Below are positions 1 through 5,460 of a stretch of DNA of 38,895 bases, in pieces; position 1 is the first letter of the stretch; each line of letters begins with the position of its first letter. Below the pieces are notes generated by a model that saw nothing but the letters and a program-made list of their open reading frames with translations, was not told where the DNA came from and searched no databases. Origin of the DNA: an uncultured Ruminiclostridium sp. (lineage in GTDB: Bacteria > Bacillota > Clostridia > Oscillospirales > Ruminococcaceae). The position numbers were made by a program, and so were the translations under genes. The DNA lies in assembly GCA_910588335.1 (NCBI GenBank), contig CAJUQV010000023.1, positions 1-38,895 on the forward strand. The letters are read 5' to 3'.

Positions 1-78
1 CAGCATTTCTGGCATTTGAAGGAGGTGACTTTACATTATTTTTCACTTTACATTAGCCCAATAATGTTTAGCTCAACA
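1..78 (+). mobile_element. Possible right end of an insertion sequence (partial)
   Basis: An open frame enters from the left edge on the plus strand and stops at the TAG at 54-56. It runs through two near-copies of a TTTACATTA-like repeat (30-38 and 47-55), and right after it the methyltransferase reading frame on the other strand breaks. Short direct repeats close to a CA terminus (77-78) are what IS21-type elements show, but no transposase motif is visible in the few residues present, so the family is a guess. A 12-bp inverted repeat at 57-86 straddles the proposed junction. It could equally be the end of another element. Confidence 0.35.
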
Positions 79-86
79 TTATTGGG
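57..86. repeat. Perfect 12-bp inverted repeat at the methyltransferase break
   Basis: Arms CCCAATAATGTT (57-68) and AACATTATTGGG (75-86) flank a 6-base loop. In intact relatives the methyltransferase would continue from DAQ into YWG, which needs CAA-TAT-TGG at this place, so the hairpin sits exactly at the disruption. It may be a transposon-end hairpin or a terminator formed by the insertion. Confidence 0.7.
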
Positions 87-621
87 CGTCAAGCACTCGC
101 CATGCGGCAGTAATTCCGCTCCCTCGAACCACTCCGTCGTTTGCCCACCGTCCGCTTGCAGGTATTGGAATATCGGCTTTTGTGATTTCCTCAAGCACCA
201 TTTGAAAATCGTGTCCGCTGTTGGAGCTGAACGCGCCGGGCACATTTTCCCAAACAATGTAAGTTGGGTATACTCCATTTGTCGCTTTCCTCATTTCATA
301 AATAATTCTTAGAGCTTCAATGAAAAGCCCGCTTCGGGTGGTTTCGTCCCCGCCTTTGTCAATGTGTTTTAATCCTTTGCGCTGTCCCGCTACGCTCAAA
401 TCTTGACAAGGTGAACCGAATGTAATAATATCCACAGGCGGGAATTCCGCACCGTTTATTTTCGATACATCCCCAAAATGGAGCATTTGCGGGAAATGCT
501 GTTTTGTAAATGCAATACATGCGGGGTCTACCTCTGCCGCCCATATGGGGGTTGCGCCCGATATTGCGGCGCAAAGCGGAAACCCGCCGATACCGTCAAA
601 AAGGCTTCCCAATGTTATCAT
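79..621 (-). pseudogene. C5 cytosine DNA methyltransferase, truncated N-terminal part
   Basis: This is the N-terminal half of a DNA (cytosine-5) methyltransferase, which transfers a methyl group from S-adenosylmethionine to cytosine. Motif I (LFDGIGGF, residues 7-14) binds the cofactor. Motif IV (GSPCQDLS, 69-76) carries the nucleophile Cys72, and motif VI (ENV, 125-127) is present. The frame stops after RVLDAQ, where relatives go on to YWGVPQRR (motif VIII region); the target-recognition domain and motifs IX-X are missing, and complete enzymes are usually well over 300 residues. The stop coincides with the hairpin at 57-86 and the putative IS end. The start ATG overlaps the stop of the preceding remnant (ATGA), so the two were once translationally coupled. 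It is almost surely inactive as it stands. Confidence 0.85.
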
Positions 622-810
622 AGCTGTAAATCCTCTATTTCTTGAATGACATTAACAAGCCATTCACTTAATGAACCATCACGATTGTTCATTTTGGCAA
701 GTTTCCACATAATATCGTAAAGGTCCCTGTCTCACGCTGCATTAAGCATTTCAGCGACTTTATAATTTGTAAGACCTAATTCTTCTTTTCTCTGTATGAT
801 TTTTTCCTTT
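618..810 (-). pseudogene. Broken small gene upstream of the methyltransferase
   Basis: One minus-strand frame reads KEELGLTNYKVAEMLNAA, then an in-frame TGA near 733, then DRDLYDIMWKLAKMNN and on to VIQEIEDLQL before stopping at 618-620 within the ATGA that starts the methyltransferase. The text on both sides of the stop looks like one small helical protein, and LTNYKVAEML resembles a helix-turn-helix. A single base change (Tyr or similar to TGA) would account for the break. No clean start codon with a ribosome site is visible, so the 5' limit is approximate. It was probably a short accessory protein co-transcribed with the methyltransferase. Confidence 0.5.
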
Positions 811-832
811 CATTGGTTTGCTTGCCGCTCAC

Positions 833-870
833 AAAAAAATAAATGCAAGGGAGAGAGACCCCTCGCATTT
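833..870 (-). terminator. Hairpin/T-run terminator or attenuator (minus strand)
   Basis: Arms at 841-851 and 860-870 pair with one mismatch. Read on the minus strand, the stem is followed by a run of seven T. It lies upstream of the broken gene with no minus-strand gene just before it, so it may attenuate a leader transcript or stop read-through from the right. Confidence 0.6.
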
Positions 871-912
871 AATTATAGAATTTATAATTTTAAATTTTTT
901 TTTAAAAAGGTA

Positions 913-940
913 TTGACTTTTTTGAAAAAAGGTGTATAAT
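913..940 (+). promoter_or_regulatory. Promoter of the tRNA-Pro gene
   Basis: TTGACT at 913-918 and TATAAT at 935-940 are 16 bp apart, ending 16 bp before the mature 5' end of the tRNA. Confidence 0.8.
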
Positions 941-956
941 TATTTAAGTAATAAGT

Positions 957-1033
957 CGGGGTGTGGCGCAGATTGGTAGCGCGCTACCTTGGGGTGGTAG
1001 AGGTCGTCGGTTCAAGTCCGGTCACTCCGACCA
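957..1033 (+). tRNA. tRNA-Pro (anticodon GGG)
   Basis: The 77-nt sequence folds as a full cloverleaf. The acceptor stem CGGGGTG/CACTCCG includes one G-T pair. The D stem is GCGC/GCGC, the anticodon stem CTACC/GGTAG encloses loop TTGGGGT, and the T loop is TTCAAGT. Positions 34-36 are GGG, which reads proline CCC and CCU codons. Discriminator A and the CCA end are encoded. It is the only plus-strand gene here, and the minus-strand conjugative genes start about 1 kb past its 3' end. ICEs often integrate at tRNA 3' ends; no second copy of that end occurs in this window, so that role is only possible. Confidence 0.95.
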
Positions 1034-1042
1034 TAAAGGTAA

Positions 1043-1088
1043 ACTTTCATAGGTTCTATCAAAAAGCCTATGAAAGTGTATCTTTTTA
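1043..1088 (+). terminator. Terminator after tRNA-Pro
   Basis: An 11-bp perfect stem (1043-1053 with 1067-1077) is followed within a few bases by TCTTTTTATTT. It starts 10 nt after the tRNA CCA end. Confidence 0.85.
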
Positions 1089-1089
1089 T

Positions 1090-1512
1090 TTAAAGCAAAT
1101 AAAGCAAACGGCGAAGCGCGTGAACACTCCGCCGAGTGCAAAAAATCAAATGAATCCAAACTCCTGTTACCTTTTATTTTGACGTGTCAACCCAGCAACG
1201 CACAATGGCGCACGCCCCTGTACTTGCTTCCGAGGTAGCTCAACCGAAAAGGTGTATATACTCGCTATGATGTTCAGTCACGGCGCAGTTGTTACGGAAA
1301 CAGAGGAACTTGTTTCTTGCAGGAGGGGTTATTCAATTTGTACGGCTAAAACGCGTATAGGTTTTGCCGGAAACGAAAAATTGACCGCATTATCACAATG
1401 CTGACAATTTCTAGGTATATTTTAATCGCTTGAAAAAGCAATCAAAACGAAACGAATATCGAAAAACAAACAAAAGCGCGCTCACTGCCATACCAAAACA
1501 GTGAACGCACCC
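1090..1512. other. Non-coding stretch between the tRNA terminator and the small-RNA promoter
   Basis: No convincing gene is visible. The longest start-to-stop frames are 21 codons (from 1206) and 45 codons (1267-1404), both on the plus strand and both without ribosome sites. The base composition is less A/T-rich than the flanks, so this may be decayed coding DNA or an attachment or transfer-origin region; nothing in it proves either. Confidence 0.5.
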
Positions 1513-1541
1513 TTGACAAATGTATCTAAACGTGTTAAAAT
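1513..1541 (+). promoter_or_regulatory. Sigma-A-type promoter of the candidate small RNA
   Basis: TTGACA at 1513-1518 and TAAAAT at 1536-1541 are separated by exactly 17 bp. No open reading frame with a ribosome site follows; the two hairpins of the candidate RNA do. Confidence 0.75.
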
Positions 1542-1547
1542 GTATAC

Positions 1548-1646
1548 ACGCTTAAAGCATAATCTAAGACGCTCGACTGCTGGTAACAGTTGAGGGTTTA
1601 CGGGCAAACGAGTTGTACCGTCAACTCGTTTGCCCGATTATGTTTT
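1548..1646 (+). ncRNA. Candidate small RNA with two hairpins and its own terminator
   Basis: From the promoter at 1513-1541, transcription should start near 1548. The RNA would contain an 8-bp hairpin (1572-1579 with 1587-1594, one G-U pair, loop CTGGTAA). A perfect 15-bp GC-containing hairpin follows (1601-1615 with 1622-1636, loop TACCGT) and ends in ATTATGTTTTT, a textbook intrinsic terminator. It faces the conjugative element and ends about 380 bp from the 3' end of the winged-helix (Rep-like) gene, which is on the other strand. I do not recognise the family. Regulation of replication or transfer would be a guess. Confidence 0.6.
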
Positions 1647-1649
1647 TCA

Positions 1650-2023
1650 AAGAAATTTACATGCTTTAATTATAAACCTTTTTTTGGAAAATGTCAATAT
1701 AATATGAAAAATTTTTAAAAATTGTAAAAAATTTGTGAATATTTTCCCGTATAAAGAGCAAATATGCGGAAATTTGAAAAGAAAAACAGAAAATTGAATT
1801 CAAGCGTAAATTTCCCTATTTCCAGCAAATTTTATTTAATTTTTTTTGCTGATCAAATAATGTTTAATGTTGAAGTACTTTTCGCAGCATCCATGTATGG
1901 GAACATCTTAACATACAAAAATCTAACCCGAAATTATCACAACATAAAATAAACAAGCATAAAATTATTTCTTTTTTCGTCTTTCCTCGTATAACGGTCT
2001 TGTTAGATTATACTTGTATAACA
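1650..2023. other. A/T-rich non-coding stretch
   Basis: Very A/T-rich DNA between the candidate small RNA and the stop codon of the winged-helix gene. The only open frame (plus strand, 1764-1952) has low-complexity Asn/Phe/Lys text and no ribosome site. No strong hairpin terminator for the winged-helix gene is evident. Confidence 0.5.
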
Positions 2024-2950
2024 TTACGGGAGTGCTCTCTTAAATTTTTGAGAAACAGACGCAAAAAAACGCCGGACTCTGCCACGAATCCGGCTTATCT
2101 TCTGCTTTAAAAAACCAAATATTGAAGGGACCGCTCTTACGGGAATATCAGCTTCTCCGGGTTGGCATTCACGCTCCAAGCTCACATTGTCCAGTGTATC
2201 TCCAAGCTCAAAATCCGAACGTTCCTCGCGCACCCCGCCGCAGTTAAGCTGAGCGCATATTTCATTGAGAATAGACGTATTGCCCGTTAAAATTTCTTTT
2301 ATGATTTGCCAAAGTTCAAAGAAGATTGATTTTTGTTTTCTGATCCAAGTAAGGAGCTTCTCCGTCTTTTCGGCTCCTACGATACGCTCTATCTTTTTTG
2401 CAAGGAAGTAACGGTTATGCCCCTTGCTGCCGTCCTTTTTTATATAATTTTCTTTTTTTATGATTCCTTTTTCCTCCAAAACAGTATAGGCTTTCACAAT
2501 AGATGACGCGCCCATTTTGGCGGTCTTTGATATCTGCGTAAACGACGGAAAACAGAAAGGATCATTAAAAGCAAGCATATACAGAGTTAATAACAGCTCC
2601 GTTGCAACAGACGGCATTTCAACGAAAATATATTCCGAAGGCAGGAGAAAATAGTTGTTTTGCGGGTCAAAATTGCGGACGGTTATCGTATTGCAGGCTT
2701 GTCTGCCCGTTACGGGATTGAAATTGTGTTCCATTGTTATGTACCCGTTGGATTGCAGATAACGCAATGTTACATTAACGCTTTCTTGGAAGCTTATGCC
2801 TAATTTTTGAGCTATGGTTTCCTGTTTTACTTTTACGGAGTCGGACTGCTGCACGGTGCAAAGGTAGAGTAAATAAAGGTATATGGTGCAGCGGTGTTTT
2901 TTGAGGTTTCCTACAATGCTGTTGGGGATTTTTATGAATGTGGTTGACAT
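2024..2950 (-). CDS. Tandem winged-helix protein, possible replication initiator or regulator
   Basis: This 308-residue protein has two helix-turn-helix regions. The first, roughly residues 10-75, includes VKQETIAQKLGISFQESVNV and ends in a wing-like NGYITMEHN. The second, about 110-180, has FPSFTQISKTAKMGASSIVK and a KGIIKKENY wing. Two tandem winged helices are typical of plasmid and ICE replication initiators and of some phage replication proteins, but no initiator signature is clear. The C-terminal 40 residues are strongly basic (RIRGRVRRFFASVSQKFKRALP). The start ATG has a perfect AGGAGG nine bases upstream. It is the most downstream (leftmost) gene of the element, separated from the zinc-ribbon gene by about 300 bp of A/T-rich DNA. 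DNA binding is well supported; the replication role is inferred from position and architecture. Confidence 0.7.
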   Translation of the reverse strand: MSTTFIKIPNSIVGNLKKHRCTIYLYLLYLCTVQQSDSVKVKQETIAQKLGISFQESVNVTLRYLQSNGYITMEHNFNPVTGRQACNTITVRNFDPQNNYFLLPSEYIFVEMPSVATELLLTLYMLAFNDPFCFPSFTQISKTAKMGASSIVKAYTVLEEKGIIKKENYIKKDGSKGHNRYFLAKKIERIVGAEKTEKLLTWIRKQKSIFFELWQIIKEILTGNTSILNEICAQLNCGGVREERSDFELGDTLDNVSLERECQPGEADIPVRAVPSIFGFLKQKISRIRGRVRRFFASVSQKFKRALP

Positions 2951-3249
2951 GGTATTTTTCCTCCTAAAAACAGATCTCTTGCATTGAGTGTCTGTATTTC
3001 TAAAGTTTTCAAATATTTATATTTATGTTTTATTGATATTATTTTTTCGTTTATTAAAATATCAAATTAAAAAGAGCCATGATTATGTTATATAAAACTG
3101 ATAGTTTAACAAAATACTCGTTTGATTTGGAGTATCTGTATTGTGAAGCTGACCGTGTATCAAATATGTATCCTTTAAGATAAATGAGCTTATTAAAAGT
3201 AATATTTTCAAAATAGATATTGATAACACATTCCTATCATATTATTAAC
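2951..3249. other. A/T-rich intergenic region upstream of the winged-helix gene
   Basis: About 300 bp, strongly A/T-rich, holding the AGGAGG site of the winged-helix gene. No consensus promoter with 17-bp spacing is obvious. A 34-codon plus-strand frame starting near 3080 has no good ribosome site. The A/T-richness next to a Rep-like gene would suit an origin, but no iterated repeats are seen. Confidence 0.35.
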
Positions 3250-3417
3250 TTATTGCCGCGATTTTACGCCTCTCCCGCACTTCCCGATTATAGTTAGATT
3301 TAAGTTCGGAATTTTTTCTTCGATCTTCAAAGTTTTCTTAAGACAATCAAGACAATCATGTCCGCTGTCTAACAGTTTATCGCAATGTTTACATTTATAA
3401 AGCATAGATTTTTCCAT
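3250..3417 (-). CDS. Small zinc-ribbon protein (55 residues)
   Basis: The short frame has a clear ribosome site (AAAGGAAAA, then ATG). It encodes two Cys pairs, CKHC at residues 9-12 and CLDC at 22-25, in a spacing suited to one bound zinc ion, with further polar residues between. A third Cys (residue 47) lies in GKCGRG. The C-terminal part is basic. Tiny zinc-ribbon proteins of this kind are common in mobile elements and may bind nucleic acid or a partner protein; the function is unknown. The gene follows the terminator of the coiled-coil gene (3467-3500), so it probably has its own promoter within the 100-bp gap. Confidence 0.65.
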   Translation of the reverse strand: MEKSMLYKCKHCDKLLDSGHDCLDCLKKTLKIEEKIPNLNLTIIGKCGRGVKSRQ

Positions 3418-3466
3418 AACATTTTTCCTTTCTGATTAACATAAAGTGGGTTTTAAAATTAAATAT

Positions 3467-3500
3467 AAAAGGCGTTTAACTTTATAATTAAACGCCTTTT
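3467..3500 (-). terminator. Terminator T1, repeated-family copy
   Basis: A 12-bp perfect stem AAAAGGCGTTTA/TAAACGCCTTTT (3467-3478, 3489-3500) lies just after the stop of the coiled-coil gene. It belongs to a family with 4201-4237 and 5403-5440. Confidence 0.85.
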
Positions 3501-3518
3501 AATATTAAAAAACAAAGT

Positions 3519-4151
3519 TTAAATTTCCATATTATCCTGATCCCAGTTACCCTCCTGTTCCCCATCCTGCGTTTCAATAATAACGTCATTATACATACTT
3601 CTTTTTCCCATCATAGCAATATACTCTGATTGCGCTTTTTCAAGCGCTTCTTTAAGTCCGCTGTTTTCATTTTCCAATTCTGCAATCCTTTTATTCAAGG
3701 TTATTCTTTCTTTTTCAAGAAGATTTATTTTTGCATTTGCCTCGAGCCAGTTGGAATGCATATTATTGATTTGCTCCGCGACCCGGTGCATGGTAACCTG
3801 TTCCGAAGTAAGATACTTTTTTCTTTCTTCCGATTTTGCAATTTCTGTATTGATTATTTCTTTGACTGTGTTTATTTTACCCTCGATTGTATTTTGGCTC
3901 TTTGAAATATCAGACTTTAAGTCTTTATATTCGAGCTTTAAATCGGCTTTTGCCTCTTTTGTAACATTATTTCCGCTTTTACAGCTTCCCGCAAAAGCGA
4001 TGATGGCTGCAAAAATAGTAACAGCCCCTGTAATTATGGTTGTGATTATTTCCGCATTCACGTTTCCGTTCCTCCATAATGGTATGCAAAATCCATATAT
4101 AATAGGTATTAAACACGGGGCAAAATATATTAAAGGATTTTGTTGTTTCAA
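3519..4151 (-). CDS. Membrane-anchored coiled-coil protein
   Basis: The protein has 210 residues starting at TTG (4149-4151), preceded by AGAGGTGA at good spacing. Two hydrophobic segments (about residues 8-25 and 34-55) suggest a membrane hairpin. A long Lys/Glu-rich coiled coil follows, from about residue 65 to 185 with leucine/isoleucine heptads, and an acidic tail (QDGEQEGNWDQDNMEI). I do not recognise a family. The N-terminal hairpin plus cytoplasmic coiled coil recalls phage or ICE exclusion proteins and septal or scaffold proteins, but nothing specific can be assigned. The gene stands alone between repeated-family terminators T2 and T1 and uses leader copy A, so it is a self-contained cargo cassette. 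Confidence 0.65.
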   Translation of the reverse strand: MKQQNPLIYFAPCLIPIIYGFCIPLWRNGNVNAEIITTIITGAVTIFAAIIAFAGSCKSGNNVTKEAKADLKLEYKDLKSDISKSQNTIEGKINTVKEIINTEIAKSEERKKYLTSEQVTMHRVAEQINNMHSNWLEANAKINLLEKERITLNKRIAELENENSGLKEALEKAQSEYIAMMGKRSMYNDVIIETQDGEQEGNWDQDNMEI

Positions 4152-4200
4152 TTATATCACCTCTGATTTGTCAAACTGTGCGGTTTTGTTAAAATAAATA
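4152..4200 (-). repeat. Leader repeat copy A
   Basis: The leader in front of the coiled-coil gene nearly matches the one at 5343-5400. Both contain TTTTAACAAAACCGCA, a short inverted repeat around the CA, then GTTTGACAAAT and TCAGAGGTGATATAAT immediately before the start codon. In this copy TTGACA and TATAAT are only 12 bp apart, against 17 in copy B. Confidence 0.7.
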
Positions 4201-4237
4201 AAAAAAGAGCGTTTAACTTTAAAATTAAACGCCTTCT
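4201..4237 (-). terminator. Terminator T2, repeated-family copy
   Basis: Stem GCGTTTAA/TTAAACGC (4209-4216, 4225-4232) directly follows the stop of the 219-residue membrane protein gene. On the minus strand a T-run comes after it (the A-run at 4200-4206 on plus). It shares the GGCGTTTAA core with T1 and T3. Confidence 0.75.
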
Positions 4238-4245
4238 CAATTATA

Positions 4246-4905
4246 TTATTGCTTAGATACATAAATCTCATTTTTTCCGTATTTCTCGATATAATATCCT
4301 TTAAGTAAACACATAACGGTTGATACAGAATTTATTATGACCAATGGAACAACGATCATATCAATCGCAACTGCTTCAAAATCATTAATTGTAAGATGAA
4401 ATATATATTCTATTATATTTATTACAGAATCTTTAATAATTAAAATTACTGAAAATGAAATTGCATAAAGCTCATTTGATATAGTGGAAATTTTATTATC
4501 AGCTATCAGGCTTATAAATGTCCAAATAAACCCAAAAGAAATAATCTCAATCAAATAGATGATAAATGGATTGTATGTAAGACTGTTGATAATCAATCCC
4601 GTTATTATACTTAACATAACGGAAAAAAGAATTGATCCTCCCAAAAAGCACCTTAACGATGAAAACATTTTTAAGAAAACTTTTATATAAACTAATATTA
4701 TAATTACAATTCCAGTAATGTTGCCCAATAAAAAAACTTGGTTCAGTGCTGATATTACAAAAATAATAATTAACGGAATGAATATTATCCAAAAGATGTG
4801 CTTATGATTGTATAAATATTTTTCAGCCTGTTGAATCTTATTCCTTGCGTTATCTGTAAATGAAAAAAGTTTAAAAAGTTTTTCAATTTTATCTGAACGA
4901 CACAT
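4246..4905 (-). CDS. Multi-pass membrane protein of unknown function
   Basis: The 219-residue protein is rich in Ile/Leu/Phe/Val, with about five or six predicted membrane segments. Clear ones are near residues 37-58, 60-80, 88-108, 113-133, 145-165 and 180-200. The N-terminal 35 residues are charged and probably cytoplasmic. No catalytic or transport motif is visible. GGTGAT sits eight bases before the ATG. It follows the 136-residue membrane gene by 26 bp and probably shares its transcript. A two-component membrane cargo (immunity, surface exclusion or small-molecule transport) is possible but not supported beyond topology. Confidence 0.6.
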   Translation of the reverse strand: MCRSDKIEKLFKLFSFTDNARNKIQQAEKYLYNHKHIFWIIFIPLIIIFVISALNQVFLLGNITGIVIIILVYIKVFLKMFSSLRCFLGGSILFSVMLSIITGLIINSLTYNPFIIYLIEIISFGFIWTFISLIADNKISTISNELYAISFSVILIIKDSVINIIEYIFHLTINDFEAVAIDMIVVPLVIINSVSTVMCLLKGYYIEKYGKNEIYVSKQ

Positions 4906-4931
4906 ATATTTATCACCAATGTAAAATTAAA

Positions 4932-5342
4932 TTATATAAAATAAATTGCTAATATTGCATACACACAAAAAGCAGAAATCAAAATTAAGGAACAACATAA
5001 GATAAATTTTTTACCTTTCGCCCGCCAAAGCCAAGTATATAACAGAAGATTAATAATTGTGTTTAAGCTTGATAAGGCAATAGAAATCAAAAGAAATATT
5101 TTGTTTATCGAAAAAAAGTTGTCTAAATAAATCCATATTATTGTTAACACAAAATATCTTATACATAGTAAAGTTTCATTCCCAATCCAATCACTGGTAT
5201 TATCTTCACCATGCCGCTTATTTTTAATAAAAGCAAGAACATATGTGACTATTTGCCTGATAAATTTGAAGAAAAGTATAATTATCCAAATGAAACACAA
5301 GGCTTGTATAAAATAATCAAAAAATTTTAAGTTTGTATCCAT
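4932..5342 (-). CDS. Small multi-pass membrane protein
   Basis: The chosen start (5340-5342) gives 136 residues beginning MDTNLKFFDYF, because AGAGGTGA lies seven bases upstream. A start 30 bases further upstream would put the ribosome site inside the gene. About four membrane segments are apparent (residues 12-35, 60-80, 84-102, 112-134), with a charged loop at 41-53. No known family is recognised. It is the first gene after leader copy B and is followed closely by the 219-residue membrane gene. The pair is bounded by terminators T3 and T2, which suggests a single exchangeable cargo cassette. Confidence 0.6.
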   Translation of the reverse strand: MDTNLKFFDYFIQALCFIWIIILFFKFIRQIVTYVLAFIKNKRHGEDNTSDWIGNETLLCIRYFVLTIIWIYLDNFFSINKIFLLISIALSSLNTIINLLLYTWLWRAKGKKFILCCSLILISAFCVYAILAIYFI

Positions 5343-5400
5343 TATTATATCACCTCTGATTTTATTTGTCAAACCGTGCGGTTTTGTTAAAATAAATATA
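5343..5400 (-). repeat. Leader repeat copy B with possible promoter
   Basis: Near-duplicate of 4152-4200. It contains the short inverted repeat AACCGCACGGTT, and TTGACA 17 bp from TATAAT. That TATAAT lies only two bases from the start codon and overlaps the AGGTGA spacing, so the promoter reading would need a leaderless message. The ribosome-site reading is safer. Confidence 0.65.
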
Positions 5401-5402
5401 AA

Positions 5403-5440
5403 AAGGCGTTTAATATTAATCTTTAGAAATTAAACGCCTT
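5403..5440 (-). terminator. Terminator T3 after the giant helicase gene
   Basis: A 12-bp perfect stem AAGGCGTTTAAT/ATTAAACGCCTT (5403-5414, 5429-5440) lies 21 bp past the helicase stop. It is followed on the minus strand by a T-rich stretch and shares its core with T1 and T2. Confidence 0.85.
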
Positions 5441-5460
5441 CTCATATAAAAACCTAAAAA

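Noticed and set aside
961..1182. Plus-strand 73-codon frame starting in the tRNA
   Set aside because: It overlaps the tRNA-Pro gene and its terminator, so it is not a gene.
1267..1404. Plus-strand 45-codon frame beginning MMFSHGAVVTETEELVSC
   Set aside because: Cys-containing and short, it looked peptide-like, but there is no ribosome site or promoter and no recognised family.
1764..1952. Plus-strand 62-codon frame in the A/T-rich gap
   Set aside because: Low-complexity text from A/T-rich DNA, no ribosome site.
3751..4197. Plus-strand 148-codon frame opposite the coiled-coil gene
   Set aside because: Shadow frame; its hydrophobic look comes from the reverse complement of Lys/Glu codons.
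5343..5372. TTGACA-17-TATAAT read as the promoter of the small membrane gene
   Set aside because: The -10 box would be two bases from the start codon, and in copy A the same boxes are only 12 bp apart, so the ribosome-site reading is preferred.
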